A model generated the notes under the pieces. That model was not told where the DNA came from. It was given only the letters and a program-made list of their open reading frames with translations, and did no database searches. The translations under genes and the position numbers were made by a program. A DNA stretch of 64,000 bases from Spirochaetota bacterium (GTDB lineage Bacteria; Spirochaetota; UBA4802; UBA5550), in the NCBI GenBank assembly GCA_016933025.1, contig JAFGBT010000006.1, positions 62,001-126,000 of the forward strand, given 5' to 3'. Shown here in pieces: positions 51,445 to 61,376 of this stretch; within the stretch, counting starts at the first letter, position 1, and each line of letters begins with the position of its first letter.

Positions 51445-54297
51445 CTATCGACCGTTGCGTCCCGGTTTCAGCATTCTCTTTAAGAATTTCCCGGTGTAGG
51501 ATTCCCTGACCCTCACGATGTCCTCCGGCTTTCCCTCGGCCACAACGGTGCCCCCCTCCTCTCCGCCTTCCGGACCGAGATCTATGATCCAGTCGGCGGT
51601 CTTGATCACGTCAAGGTTGTGCTCGATCACGATCACGGTGTTCCCCTTATCGACCAGTGACTGGAGCACGTCGATGAGCCTTTGGATGTCCGCGAAGTGG
51701 AGGCCGGTGGTCGGCTCGTCGAGGAGATAGAGAGTACGGCCGGTTGCCCGCTTCGACAGCTCCGCTGAGAGCTTCACCCGCTGTGCCTCGCCGCCGGAGA
51801 GGGTGGTTGCCGGCTGGCCGAGCTTGATGTATCCGAGGCCTACCCTGTTCAGGGTGTCGAGTCTGTTCCTGATCGCGGGGACCGGGCTGAAAAATTCCAG
51901 CGCCTCCTCCACGGTCATCTCGAGAACCTCGTAGATGTTCTTGCCCTTGTACCTGACCTCGAGCGTCTCATGGTTGTACCGCCTCCCTTTGCACACATCG
52001 CAGGTGATGTAGACGTCCGGTAAAAAGTGCATCTCGATCTTGATGACGCCGTCTCCGAAGCACGACTCGCACCTGCCCCCCGGCACATTGAAGGAGAACC
52101 TGCCCGGCTGATAGCCGCGCACCTTCGAGTCGGGGAGCTTGGCGAACAGGTCCCGGATCGGCGTGAAGACGCCGGTGTATGTCGCCGGGTTTGACCGGGG
52201 CGTTCGGCCGATGGGCGACTGGTCGATGTCGATCACCTTGTCGATCTTCTCTACGCCCACAAGCTTTTCAAAGGCTCCCGGGTATTTTTTCGATTTCATC
52301 ACCAGGGAGGACAGGGCCCGGTAGAGGATATCGATAACCAGCGTCGACTTCCCCGACCCGGAGACCCCGGTCACCGCGCAAAAGACGCCGAGGGGGAAGC
52401 GTACGTCGATTGTTTTCAGGTTGTTCTCGCGGGCGCCGCGGACTTCGATATAATCCGCCGGCTCTCGGCGTGATTCCGGAATCGGTATAAACCGCTCGCC
52501 CGCCAGGTATCGGCCGGTCAGCGATTTTTTCTCGACCTCTATCTCGCCCGGTGTCCCGACGGCTACGACGTAGCCGCCATGGAGGCCCGCGCCGGGGCCG
52601 AGGTCCACCACGAAGTCCGCCTCCCGAATGGTGTCCTCGTCGTGCTCGACCACGATAACGGTATTGCCCAGGTCCCGCAGGCGCTTCAGGGTCGCCATGA
52701 GCTTCCTGTTGTCGCGCTGGTGGAGCCCGATGCTCGGCTCGTCCAGGACGTAGAGGACGCCGGTCAGGCTCGAGCCGATCTGCGTCGCCAGGCGTATCCT
52801 CTGCGACTCGCCGCCGGACAGGGTCCCGGCCGCGCGATCGAGCGTTATGTAATCGATCCCGACATCGGTGAGAAACTTCAGCCGGGCCCGTATCTCCTTG
52901 ATTATCTGTCCGGCAATCTTTTGCTCGGTCTCGGTGAGTTCCAGCGACTGGAAGAGCGCGTTGGCCTCGCCGATCGAGAGGGCCGTTACCTGGTCTATGG
53001 AGCGGCCGGAGACCTTCACGGACAGGCTTTCGGGCTTGAGCCGCTTGCCTCCGCAGCTTCCGCACACGATGTTGGACATATAGCCCTCCATCCAGACTCG
53101 CATCTCCTCGGACTTCGTCTCCCTGTACCGCCGGTGAAGGTTCGGTATGACCCCTTCGAATGCCCGGGTAAACCGGTACTCCGCGTTCTCCCGCTTCACG
53201 CGGTAATCCAGTTTCTTGCCCTCGGAGCCGTAGAGGATGAGATCCCTGATCCTCTTCGGAAGTTTTCCCCACGGGGTGCGGGCGTCGAACTCAAAATTTT
53301 TCTCCAGATTCTTGATCTGTTCCCTGTACCAATAGCTGGTGGTCTTCCCCCAGACTTCAAGCACCCCGTCGTACAGGGACTTCTCCGGGTCGGACACGAT
53401 GAGGTCCGGATCAAACTGCATGATGAACCCGAGGCCGTCGCACTCGGGGCAGGCGCCGTAGGGGCTGTTGAATGAAAACATACGGGGGGAGAGTTCGGAT
53501 ATCGATATGCCGCATTCGGCGCAGGAGAGCTTCGAAGAAAAAAGCCGCTCCCCGGTTGTAGCAGAACCGGACGACTTTTCCTCTACAAGGACGGTCACCA
53601 GGCCGTCGGCCATCTCCATTGCCGCCTCCACAGATTCCGCAAGGCGCGGGCGTATGCCCTCCTTTATGACTATCCGGTCGACGACAATTTCCACGGTATG
53701 CTTCTTGTTCTTGTCGAGCCTGATCTCCTCCTCAAGCTCCCGGGTCTGCCCGTCCACGCGCACGCGCACAAAACCCTTTTTCCGGGCCGTATCGAACTTG
53801 TCGGCATGCTCGCCTTTTCGCCCGGTCACCAGCGGCGCGAGGACCTGAAGCTTCGTCCCCGCCGGGTACGTCATCAGGTTCCCGACGATCTGATCCAGGG
53901 ACTGCGACGATATTTTTTTCCCGCACCTGTGGCAGTGGGGCACGCCGACGCGCGCGTAGAGGAGCCTGAAATAATCGTAGATTTCGGTCACCGTGCCGAC
54001 GGTCGAGCGGGGATTCCGGTGCGTGGTCTTCTGTTCGATTGATATCGCGGGCGAGAGCCCGTCTATGTAGTCAACGTCCGGCTTCTCCATGAGGCCGAGA
54101 AACTGACGCGCGTATGACGAGAGGGATTCAACGTAACGCCGCTGGCCCTCGGCGTAGATGGTGTCAAATGCCAGTGATGATTTACCGGAACCGGACAGGC
54201 CAGTGATGACAACAAGTTTGTCGCGCGGAATTTCGAGTGATAGGTTCTTGAGATTGTGCTCGCGTGCTCCTTTAATGACGATGTTTCTGCCGCTCAT
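51445..54297 (-). CDS. uvrA: Excinuclease ABC subunit A
   Basis: UvrA recognises DNA damage in nucleotide excision repair with UvrB and UvrC. The 950-residue protein has two ABC modules: Walker [10 protein letters not shown] (N) and GVSGSGKST (C), signatures [12 protein letters not shown] and [11 protein letters not shown], and Walker B VLDEPS and LLDEPT. Zinc-finger Cys pairs include CHRC and CESC/CDVC. The ATG overlaps the stop of the acidic zinc-ribbon gene as ATGA; a longer in-frame start (54324) would lie inside that gene. Length is normal. Confidence 0.98.
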   Translation of the reverse strand: MSGRNIVIKGAREHNLKNLSLEIPRDKLVVITGLSGSGKSSLAFDTIYAEGQRRYVESLSSYARQFLGLMEKPDVDYIDGLSPAISIEQKTTHRNPRSTVGTVTEIYDYFRLLYARVGVPHCHRCGKKISSQSLDQIVGNLMTYPAGTKLQVLAPLVTGRKGEHADKFDTARKKGFVRVRVDGQTRELEEEIRLDKNKKHTVEIVVDRIVIKEGIRPRLAESVEAAMEMADGLVTVLVEEKSSGSATTGERLFSSKLSCAECGISISELSPRMFSFNSPYGACPECDGLGFIMQFDPDLIVSDPEKSLYDGVLEVWGKTTSYWYREQIKNLEKNFEFDARTPWGKLPKRIRDLILYGSEGKKLDYRVKRENAEYRFTRAFEGVIPNLHRRYRETKSEEMRVWMEGYMSNIVCGSCGGKRLKPESLSVKVSGRSIDQVTALSIGEANALFQSLELTETEQKIAGQIIKEIRARLKFLTDVGIDYITLDRAAGTLSGGESQRIRLATQIGSSLTGVLYVLDEPSIGLHQRDNRKLMATLKRLRDLGNTVIVVEHDEDTIREADFVVDLGPGAGLHGGYVVAVGTPGEIEVEKKSLTGRYLAGERFIPIPESRREPADYIEVRGARENNLKTIDVRFPLGVFCAVTGVSGSGKSTLVIDILYRALSSLVMKSKKYPGAFEKLVGVEKIDKVIDIDQSPIGRTPRSNPATYTGVFTPIRDLFAKLPDSKVRGYQPGRFSFNVPGGRCESCFGDGVIKIEMHFLPDVYITCDVCKGRRYNHETLEVRYKGKNIYEVLEMTVEEALEFFSPVPAIRNRLDTLNRVGLGYIKLGQPATTLSGGEAQRVKLSAELSKRATGRTLYLLDEPTTGLHFADIQRLIDVLQSLVDKGNTVIVIEHNLDVIKTADWIIDLGPEGGEEGGTVVAEGKPEDIVRVRESYTGKFLKRMLKPGRNGR

Positions 54298-54659
54298 ATC
54301 AGCGTAACATTCATGGAGCCGCACATCGGGCAGATAATATCTGGCTCGTCGTCGTCCAGAGCTCCTTTTTTCTTGATAACGACATCATCCCACCGGTAGT
54401 CGCACTCGTCGCAGGCGTAGCTTACGGTAACCTTTTTGTCCTCCTCGTCGTCCCAGTCGATTCCATCAAGCTTTTCCTCGTCCTCAGACTCGGCGACGAT
54501 CTCCTCGTCCTCTTCGTCTTCGTCGTCTTCTTCTTCCACTTCTTCCTCACCAACGAGGTCAGAGTCATCCTCTAACTCTTCTTCATCATAATGTTCCTCG
54601 TAGTAATCGTCTTCGTATACTTCGTCATCGTAGTCTTTTTCATGGTAATCGCTGGCCAT
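54294..54659 (-). CDS. Acidic protein with a C-terminal zinc ribbon
   Basis: The 121-residue protein consists of about 70 residues made mostly of Asp, Glu and Tyr, then a basic KKVTVSYA and a zinc ribbon [10 protein letters not shown]...CPMCGS, with 26 residues between the CxxC pairs. Acidic runs near DNA genes can act as nucleic-acid mimics or chaperone-like tails; here this is only a guess. Its stop overlaps the uvrA start as ATGA, which implies coupled translation. The chosen ATG has GGTGGGG just upstream. Confidence 0.78.
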   Translation of the reverse strand: MASDYHEKDYDDEVYEDDYYEEHYDEEELEDDSDLVGEEEVEEEDDEDEEDEEIVAESEDEEKLDGIDWDDEEDKKVTVSYACDECDYRWDDVVIKKKGALDDDEPDIICPMCGSMNVTLI

Positions 54660-54674
54660 AACCCCACCCTGCAA

Positions 54675-54985
54675 TCAAAATTTTACTATTGGACTTGAGG
54701 ATCGTGGCGATATTGCCGGCGTGATCACCGGCAAAACCACCGCACTTGTTACTATAATAACACTTTTTTCATTGAGTGTAAATATATGAATCAGAAAATA
54801 TTGCCCCTTTTTTTTGTCAAAAAAAATTTTATTTTTTACGGAAATTATAATAACCGGGAATAAGCGTCACAGCGATGCGCAGGCAATCGGACGTTTCAGG
54901 AAGATACGCAATAACGATGCCATAAAGCGGCAGGTTGTACGGGCATGGCTGTTTTTTTCAATAACCCCGGGAAAAAAATTGGCGG
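54675..54985. other. Intergenic region without a recognised feature
   Basis: About 310 bases, AT-rich between 54760 and 54850 with long T and A runs. It contains the upstream region of the leftward zinc-ribbon gene. I see no RNA gene or coding frame with a ribosome-binding site. Confidence 0.5.
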
Positions 54986-55630
54986 TTATTGAACAATCCT
55001 CACGGCTGCATCGGGATCAACGACGTCATCACTTTTTTCGTGAATCGCCTGCGGAAGCTCGCGGCCGTATGAAACAATGATATCCCAGACGCCCCAGATC
55101 CCCGGCTCGCGCGTTAACTCCACGAACCTGATTTCCGCGCTTCCGCCGATCGTTATCTCAACAGGAATATCGAGGACATAATACGAATCACCGATATCTT
55201 CGAACCGCACCGATGTCAGAAGCCTGGAAGGGCCTCGCCGCGACGACGCGAATATCTTCAAGACGGCCGGTGGTGCTTTTTTCAGCGACCTGAACCAGAC
55301 GAAATCAATCCACATCCGGTAACGACTTCCGCGCGCAAGGCCTTCAAGGATGATCGTCGAGCCGTAGGGACCCACATATGCGGCGCTGTTGTCCACGACC
55401 GGACCGCGGTCATCGGCCACCGCGAGTCCTCTACTCTTCGCCCATTCACGCATGTGGGCCAGGGTGAAGGACTTGAGCCATCCGTGCATGTTACGCTCGC
55501 CGGATGAATAGCCGGGATTAAAGACAAGAGAACCGCGTGTTTCCTGATTATACACCGGCGCGGCCGGAAGCATCGCAAGACAAAGGATTACGCAGAAGCC
55601 CTGCAGGACCGCTATTGTTCTATCATGCAT
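54986..55630 (-). CDS. Secreted protein of unknown function
   Basis: The 214-residue protein has a signal peptide (TIAVLQGFCVILCLAMLPAAPVYN). The mature part is beta-rich with aromatic residues: YRMWIDFVWFRS, YYVLDIPVEITIGG and GIWGVWDIIVSYG, as in jelly-roll or carbohydrate-binding folds, though no family is recognised. GAGAGGG lies 8 bases before the chosen ATG; the in-frame TTG seven codons earlier overlaps this site and is unlikely. Confidence 0.72.
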   Translation of the reverse strand: MHDRTIAVLQGFCVILCLAMLPAAPVYNQETRGSLVFNPGYSSGERNMHGWLKSFTLAHMREWAKSRGLAVADDRGPVVDNSAAYVGPYGSTIILEGLARGSRYRMWIDFVWFRSLKKAPPAVLKIFASSRRGPSRLLTSVRFEDIGDSYYVLDIPVEITIGGSAEIRFVELTREPGIWGVWDIIVSYGRELPQAIHEKSDDVVDPDAAVRIVQ

Positions 55631-55679
55631 AACGGAAGCCCTCTCGATCAATCATTCATATATTTCAGGGGAATTCATC

Positions 55680-55703
55680 AAAAAGCGCGGCCGACGGCCG
55701 CGC
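55680..55703 (-). terminator. Rho-independent terminator of the coiled-coil gene
   Basis: A perfect 8-bp stem GCGCGGCC with a 3-base loop is followed on the minus strand by TTTTTGATG. It lies 72 bases past the stop of the 188-residue gene. Confidence 0.85.
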
Positions 55704-55774
55704 CTCTTGATTAAATCAAACATGTACCCGCCGCTCGCGGTTGAAACGACGACACGAACCTCGCGCCCCGGTCG

Positions 55775-56341
55775 TTACTTGATAAGCCTCATGACAGCGT
55801 CCGGCCTGATGGTCGAAATTGCTTCGATATTTTTCATGTCTGAGCTGGCGAAAATCGAATCTATGTTTGAGTTGATCTTCACCGCACGGTCCTGCCCGGC
55901 GAGGTCGGATGCAGTGATGTTGTCAAGCTCCACCTGAAGCTTCTTTAGATGAGTAATGTCGCTGTTAATGAGCCGAGTGTTTTCCTCGATCTTAGCGGTG
56001 ATCGTGCTATCCGAAATCTCATCGCCCACGAATGCCCGGAGGACCGTGGCGCCCTCGAAGGTGACGCCGTCGAGAATCTGCTGCTGCGCTGCACCGCCCT
56101 TCATGAGGTCGGTACGAAGCTGCTCTATCCCGTCCCGGATAATCTGATTACGGGTGAGCGACGACTGCACCTCGCGGAATTCCGTCTCCATGGTATCCAG
56201 GCGCGAATTGATCCTGCTGCCGATCGACACGGAATCGGCCTTCACGTCGCCTTTCTTCCTGCTGAGATTGCTTTCTTCCTGTTCCTTCTGGTTGTTGATC
56301 TTCCTGGCGGTACCGAGAATTCCCTCAATGGAAACTTTCAT
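55775..56341 (-). CDS. Conserved coiled-coil protein of unknown function
   Basis: The 188-residue protein is helical, with likely coiled coil around residues 40-85 (INSRLDTMETEFREVQSSLTRNQ) and 120-150. It has no signal peptide or membrane segment. No family is recognised. The start is clear: AAAGGAGGG lies 7 bases before the ATG. It is monocistronic, with its own terminator, downstream of smc. Confidence 0.78.
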   Translation of the reverse strand: MKVSIEGILGTARKINNQKEQEESNLSRKKGDVKADSVSIGSRINSRLDTMETEFREVQSSLTRNQIIRDGIEQLRTDLMKGGAAQQQILDGVTFEGATVLRAFVGDEISDSTITAKIEENTRLINSDITHLKKLQVELDNITASDLAGQDRAVKINSNIDSIFASSDMKNIEAISTIRPDAVMRLIK

Positions 56342-56457
56342 ATTACACCCTCCTTTGTGTCATAGCGGTCATTCACATAACCGGGCGGTCATTGTGATGT
56401 ACACATATAAACTCAACTAAGAATATAAATTAATATATATGAAATGTCAAGTTTTTT

Positions 56458-59205
56458 TCAATTCGTCCCCTCAATCCTGTCCATTCTGATGGAAACCAGT
56501 TTGGAGACTCCCGGCTCCTCCATGGTTACACCGTACAGGGTCTCGCCGATACTCATGGTCTTCTTGTTGTGGGTGACTATGATAAATTGCGACCCGCGGG
56601 CGAACTCCCTGAGGAGCCTTACGAACCTCCCGATGTTCTGCTCGTCCAAGGGGGCGTCTATCTCGTCCAGGAAGCAGAAGGGCGACGGCTTGACCATGTA
56701 AGTCGCGAACAAGAGCCCGATAGCGGTGAGCGCCCGTTCCCCGCCTGACAGCAGGTTTATATTCTTCAGCTTTTTACCGGGCGGCCGTATCATGACCTCA
56801 ATGCCGCTTTCCAGCGGGTTGTCCGGCTCCACCAGCTCGATCGCAGCGTCTCCGCCCTCGAATAGCTGCCGGAATATATCAGAAAAATTCTTTTTGATGC
56901 TCTTGAATGTATCCATGAACATTTCGATGGAGGTCCTGTTGATGTCCTCAATGACCGCGTAAATGTCCTCCCTGGCCTTCTCGATGTCCTTCTTCTGCTT
57001 TATGTAATATTCGAAGCGCTTCTTTAAATTGCGGTATTCCTCGATAGCAAGGTTGTTGATTGGCCCCAGCTCCTGGATCTTGCGCCTGGTGTCCTGGCTC
57101 CGTATGAGCAGGTCGTCAAGCTGAGTCTCCCTCACCCCGAGTCCTGAAAGGTCGTCCATCTTTTTCTCATACTCGATCCATAGGTGCTCCTCGATGCTGT
57201 TCTTCCTGAAAACGACCTCTACCTGTGACTTGTCCAGGTTCGTAATTTTCTCGACGACGCGTTTCAGCTCCTCCTCGTCTTTCCGCGCCACGTTCTTCCG
57301 TTCGTGGATCGCGCTCTCGATACCCGCCCGCTTTTCAGTGAGGTCATTGATCTCTTTCAGGAGTGCCTCGCTCCGTTCGTTGAACTCGATGAGTCGCTGG
57401 TCCCACTCGCGGATCTCGCCGGACAGCTCCTTCATCTTCCTCTCCGCCCGGTCGATTTCCTCGCCGTAGTTCTCGATCTGCTTCCTGAAATCGGCGATCT
57501 GGTTCTCCAGCGAATGGAGATGCTTGTCAATCCAGTTTCGCTCGTTCTCGTTACGGGACAGGTCCTTCTCGATTCGGGTGATCATCTGGTTGACGTCCTC
57601 GAGCTCAGCCTGCTCATGGTCGATGCGCATTTCCAGGGCGGTTATCTCGGCCTTCATCCGCTCGATGTTTTCCGTCTCTTCCCGTATCCTCCGGTCGAGA
57701 TTTTCCTTTTCAGCATGGATGCCGGTCTTGTCAAAAAGTATGGATCGGAACCCGTCCTCGTAGCCCTCGAACTTCACGATGTCGTTTCTGAGTGAAGCCA
57801 GGTCAAGCGCCTCCAGCATGGCAAGGGCGTCAGCCGCCCTCCCCTCCCTGAGTCCGGCAACGGCATTCCCGAGCGCCTCCTGGACGGCGTCGAGTCTCTC
57901 GTCAATGCTCCGACGCACTTCGGCACGCTCCCGCTCTGAGCCTTCGAGCTCCGCCTTCCGCCTGTCTATGGCGTCCACCAGCTTGCGGATGACCTCCTCG
58001 AGAAGACCCCTGAACCTGACGAGTTCGGCCTCCGCGTCCTTAATTTTATTTTTATTCTCTTCAATGGCGCTTCGGGACGCGGCAATCGATTCGGTCTTTC
58101 TTTTGTGCGTCGCGAAAAATGTCTCGAGCTTCTGTCTGTCGTCTTCAATCTTCCTGCCTATCTCGACGCCAGACTTCTCTGATTTCTCCTTTTCCTCCAG
58201 AAGCCGATTGAGGTTCTTGTCTCGCTCCGCGATCTTTGCCTCGATTCCCTTCTTGAGATCGCCCTCCTCTTCAATAAGGCTCCTGTTCTTTTCGGTCTTG
58301 ACGTCTATGTCTTCAACGCGTATCCGATAGGCATGCAGCCTCTTTTCCAGCTCGAAGAGCTGGTGCTGCAGGTCATTCTTGCGCTTTTCATCCTTCTCGT
58401 TGTCAGCGGACGTGGTGGAGACCCGGGCGGAAATGGCCTCGCGCTCCATGCTGTACTTTTCAATATCCTCCTCTATCTTCGCGTGCTTTTTCGCCAGTTC
58501 CTGGTAGCGAAGATAATTGATCTTGATGTCCTGATCCGAAAGCTCGTTTTTCAGCGCGATGTATATTTTTGTCGTCTCGGCCTGCTTCGACTTGGCGTCC
58601 TTTTCACGCTCGATCTCTTTTATAATGTCGTTTATCCGCTCGAGGTTGTCGCTCGTCTCCGTCAGCTTTTTCAGCGACTCCTTCTTCTGGAACTTGTACT
58701 TCGATATCCCCGCAGCCTCCTCGAAAATATAACGCCGGTCTTCCGGTCTGGTCGAGAGGATCATGTCGATCTTTCCCTGCTCCATCACCGAATACGAAGA
58801 CTTCCCGATCCCCGTGTCCATGAAGAGCTTCTCCACGTCCTTCAGCCTGACGGGCGACTTGTTGATAAGATACTCCGATTCGCCGTCGCGGAATATCCGT
58901 CTTCCCACGGTGACCGCGTCAGAATCGAAGTCAAGGAGGCGTGCCTTGTTGTCGATGGTCACGAAAACTTCGCCCAGCGAGAGCTGTTTGCGCTGCTCGG
59001 TGCCGGCGAAGATGATGTCCTCCATTCTTTCGCCGCGTATGTTTTTTGCCTGCTTCTCGCCGAGGACCCACTTGACAGCATCGACGACGTTAGACTTCCC
59101 GCATCCGTTGGGTCCCACGATAATGGTGATTCCGGACTCGAAGCTGATCTGGGTTTTATCGGCAAAGGACTTGAAGCCGAACATCTCAAGAGATTTGAGA
59201 AACAT
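56458..59205 (-). CDS. smc: SMC chromosome partition protein with a reduced hinge
   Basis: SMC condenses and segregates the chromosome with ScpA and ScpB. The 915-residue protein has the N-head with Walker A GPNGCGKS (residues 31-38), long coiled coils, and the C-head with LSGGERALTAIGLLFA and Walker B FCFLDEIDAPL. Bacterial SMC usually has about 1,170-1,190 residues. The central part lacks a normal hinge domain; only about 60 non-coil residues (near GRAADALAMLEALDL and FEGYEDGFRSILFDKTG) stand there. The chosen ATG has GGAAG 5 bases upstream. No scpA or scpB is adjacent. Confidence 0.93.
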   Translation of the reverse strand: MFLKSLEMFGFKSFADKTQISFESGITIIVGPNGCGKSNVVDAVKWVLGEKQAKNIRGERMEDIIFAGTEQRKQLSLGEVFVTIDNKARLLDFDSDAVTVGRRIFRDGESEYLINKSPVRLKDVEKLFMDTGIGKSSYSVMEQGKIDMILSTRPEDRRYIFEEAAGISKYKFQKKESLKKLTETSDNLERINDIIKEIEREKDAKSKQAETTKIYIALKNELSDQDIKINYLRYQELAKKHAKIEEDIEKYSMEREAISARVSTTSADNEKDEKRKNDLQHQLFELEKRLHAYRIRVEDIDVKTEKNRSLIEEEGDLKKGIEAKIAERDKNLNRLLEEKEKSEKSGVEIGRKIEDDRQKLETFFATHKRKTESIAASRSAIEENKNKIKDAEAELVRFRGLLEEVIRKLVDAIDRRKAELEGSERERAEVRRSIDERLDAVQEALGNAVAGLREGRAADALAMLEALDLASLRNDIVKFEGYEDGFRSILFDKTGIHAEKENLDRRIREETENIERMKAEITALEMRIDHEQAELEDVNQMITRIEKDLSRNENERNWIDKHLHSLENQIADFRKQIENYGEEIDRAERKMKELSGEIREWDQRLIEFNERSEALLKEINDLTEKRAGIESAIHERKNVARKDEEELKRVVEKITNLDKSQVEVVFRKNSIEEHLWIEYEKKMDDLSGLGVRETQLDDLLIRSQDTRRKIQELGPINNLAIEEYRNLKKRFEYYIKQKKDIEKAREDIYAVIEDINRTSIEMFMDTFKSIKKNFSDIFRQLFEGGDAAIELVEPDNPLESGIEVMIRPPGKKLKNINLLSGGERALTAIGLLFATYMVKPSPFCFLDEIDAPLDEQNIGRFVRLLREFARGSQFIIVTHNKKTMSIGETLYGVTMEEPGVSKLVSIRMDRIEGTN

Positions 59206-59380
59206 GAGTACTTCCAGCAATCATGGTATACAGGCCTTCCCCCGGCCGTAGTGCTGCCCCGGGGGCATCGTTTTAGCGGTCGCGTGACCGCGCCTGAAAC
59301 AAAAATATTCTATAACGACATAATGCAAGACTATTTTAAAATCAACCAAAAAAAATGATTTTTATCGGCGTAAAATATCC

Positions 59381-59407
59381 TTGACTCTTATGAAAAAAGG
59401 GTATGAT
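59381..59407 (+). promoter_or_regulatory. Possible promoter overlapping the start of a lipoprotein gene
   Basis: TTGACT and TATGAT are 15 bases apart, shorter than usual. The -10 box overlaps the first ATG of the lipoprotein gene, so either a later ATG (59415) is used or this is not the promoter. AAAATATCCTTGACT here is identical to that at 49501. Confidence 0.35.
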
Positions 59408-59981
59408 GAACTGCATGCTTACCACAGAACATCGAGGCCCGGCAGAACATAACGCGTTCTCTCTCCTACTCGCCGCCGCCCTGTCTGCAACGCTCACGTC
59501 GGGATGCGTCTCGATCCAGAAGGAGCGCTCCTTCAAACAGAGCAGCGTTACGACCGTCTCAATAGAAAACGCTGTCCCGTGCCGGGACATGATCGACCGG
59601 TACACCACCTACATGGTATATTTTCGGCTCGAGAAACCGGTTGACGCCTTGTCGGTCAGCGTAACTGCCGAATACGTCGCCGATATCACCGGTGCAAAAA
59701 AAAGCAGGAAAACCTATTTCATAGTTGAAAAAATCGTCGACATGTCGCGCTTCAAAAACAGGAACCTGAAAGACCTTCACGCGGAAATAGGCAGGAACTA
59801 CGACGCCGACTGGAACCGCGGTAAGGAGTTAACCCTGATTTCAAACGACACCGAGCCGTTCAAGAGCCTTGACGCCGACTCGACCTACCGGATACGCTTC
59901 ACCGCCTTCGCCCTGGAAAACTTCGAATTCACCATAACAGTCAACGCGGATTGCGCTGTTACGTTCGCGAATGCCCCCTGA
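59403..59981 (+). CDS. Lipoprotein of unknown function
   Basis: The 192-residue protein has a lipoprotein signal peptide (FSLLLAAALSATLTSGC, lipobox TSGC) after an unusually long n-region. The mature part is beta-rich (YTTYMVYFRLEKPVDALSVSVTAEYV, STYRIRFTAFALENFEFTITVNA). No family is recognised. The true start may be the second (59406) or third (59415) ATG. It converges on pyrE with 24 bases between. Confidence 0.75.
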   Translation: MMNCMLTTEHRGPAEHNAFSLLLAAALSATLTSGCVSIQKERSFKQSSVTTVSIENAVPCRDMIDRYTTYMVYFRLEKPVDALSVSVTAEYVADITGAKKSRKTYFIVEKIVDMSRFKNRNLKDLHAEIGRNYDADWNRGKELTLISNDTEPFKSLDADSTYRIRFTAFALENFEFTITVNADCAVTFANAP

Positions 59982-60005
59982 GCGGCGGCGGCATCCCCGG
60001 CGTCC

Positions 60006-60587
60006 CTAACCATTTTTTAATCGGCGTGCGTTAAAGTCAGACCTTGTGAAAAGGGAAATCACCTCAAGTCCTGTTTTTTCGATATTCTCCCTTCCCCCCT
60101 CTTCGCGATCGATTATCACGGCCGCCCTCACAACGGAGAGCCCGGATTCCCGCATTCGCTCGATCGCGGTGATGGTGGAGCCGCCCGTTGTTATGACGTC
60201 GTCGATCACGATAACGTTCTTTACGCTCGCGGCGTCCCCCTCAATCCACTTCTGGGTCCCGTGCTTTTTCGGTTCCTTGCGCACTATAAGGGGCGAGAGC
60301 CTCGTTCCTCTGCGAAGTGCAGCGATGGCCGTCGAGAGGGCGATCGGGTCCGCGCCGAGAGTAAGCCCGCCGATGCCGTCAATGTTCAGCGAGCATACCA
60401 GCGGTTCGATCGCGTCAAACAGCACCTCCCCCACCAGCGTGACCCCCTCGGGATCGAGGGTGGTGGCCTTGCAGTCGAAATAATAAAAGCTCTGCCGGCC
60501 GGAAACCAGCGTAAAAGGCGGGTCCTCCCGATAGATGAATGACTTTGCGTATAAAATATCGAAAAGCCTGTCGCGGTTGGAACTCAT
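60006..60587 (-). CDS. pyrE: Orotate phosphoribosyltransferase
   Basis: PyrE joins orotate and PRPP to form OMP in pyrimidine synthesis. The 193-residue protein has FTLVSGRQSFYYFDCK, GGLTLGADPIALS near 78 and the PRPP-binding VIVIDDVITTGGST near 128. The chosen ATG has GAGG 6 bases upstream; the in-frame start nine codons earlier has no such site. The next upstream spacer holds a repeat element. Confidence 0.95.
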   Translation of the reverse strand: MSSNRDRLFDILYAKSFIYREDPPFTLVSGRQSFYYFDCKATTLDPEGVTLVGEVLFDAIEPLVCSLNIDGIGGLTLGADPIALSTAIAALRRGTRLSPLIVRKEPKKHGTQKWIEGDAASVKNVIVIDDVITTGGSTITAIERMRESGLSVVRAAVIIDREEGGRENIEKTGLEVISLFTRSDFNARRLKNG

Positions 60588-60610
60588 GTCATACCTCTGA
60601 AATATACAGA

Positions 60611-60736
60611 ACAATTTGTCACGCCTCGACTACGCTCGCCATGACAAATTGTATGTAACCCAGAGCCCCTCGACAGGCTCCGAATACGTCCCGTCGAAGG
60701 GCATGTCACCCTGAGCGTAGTCGAAGAGTGACGCAC
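60611..60736. repeat. Nested inverted-repeat intergenic element
   Basis: Exact arms ACAATTTGTCA (60611-60621) and TGACAAATTGT (60642-60652) enclose TCGACTACGCTC (60626-60637), whose exact complement GAGCGTAGTCGA recurs at 60713-60724 inside GTCACCCTGAGCGTAGTCGA. This resembles dispersed repeats seen in many bacterial genomes. It lies just upstream of pyrE. Confidence 0.65.
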
Positions 60737-60785
60737 ATATAAGTTGTAATATAGCCGAATTATAACACCCGTATAGAGTCAAGGA

Positions 60786-61343
60786 TTATTTCAGCATAGC
60801 GGGAGATTCACGCACGCCCTTCCAGAACTGGTTTTTCCCTATTTTGCCCTGTATGTAATCCCTGATGAGGATCTGGATGTCGGACGGGAACGCGCCCCAG
60901 TATTTTTGGTGCCATCCCGCGGGGAACTCCCTCTTCTCCTCCGCGCTCATCTCGCCCATGCTGTACGAGACAAACTGCTCTATCATGGCAAGGAGCATAT
61001 CACGGGGCATCCCGGACGAACCGCCGGGGCCCTTCCCCGGGACCCAGCGATCAAGGAGGGCGTTCATCTCACGCTCGCTGATGTCCGGCTTCTCGTTACG
61101 GATCATATCTGCCACAAGGCGCCGGGACGCCCGGTGGACCGCCTCACCGCCGATACCCATCTGCTTTTCAATCCCTTCCGCCATGGAGCGGGCCATCCCC
61201 CTAACGTCGATCTGGCTCATCCCTATGCTCGACTCCCTCTCCATGCGCTTGCGGAGCGCCTCGCCGACCAGCTCGAGCTCAAATCTGGTTGCTTGGTTCA
61301 GTACATAATCGAGTATTTCCGTAATCCTGTCGTCAAGTCCCAT
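60786..61343 (-). CDS. Conserved helical protein of unknown function
   Basis: The 185-residue protein is helical and charged, starting GLDDRITEILDYVLNQATRFE and ending with REFPAGWHQKYWGAFPSDI and RDYIQGKIGKNQFWKGVRES. It has no signal peptide, and no family is recognised. GGAGG lies 6 bases before the chosen ATG; the in-frame start eight codons upstream overlaps the transglutaminase-like gene's end region without such a site. It is the last gene of the rarA unit. Confidence 0.75.
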   Translation of the reverse strand: MGLDDRITEILDYVLNQATRFELELVGEALRKRMERESSIGMSQIDVRGMARSMAEGIEKQMGIGGEAVHRASRRLVADMIRNEKPDISEREMNALLDRWVPGKGPGGSSGMPRDMLLAMIEQFVSYSMGEMSAEEKREFPAGWHQKYWGAFPSDIQILIRDYIQGKIGKNQFWKGVRESPAMLK

Positions 61344-61376
61344 GGCTCTCCTCCCCGCTTTGTGCATCGAGGCCTC

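Noticed and set aside
52268..53272. Long frame of 334 codons on the minus strand inside uvrA
   Set aside because: It is an out-of-frame shadow of uvrA, full of Arg, Gly and Pro as expected from GC-rich codons.
60759..60782. TTGACT and TATAAT on the minus strand upstream of pyrE
   Set aside because: The spacing is only 12 bases, too short for a sigma-70 promoter.
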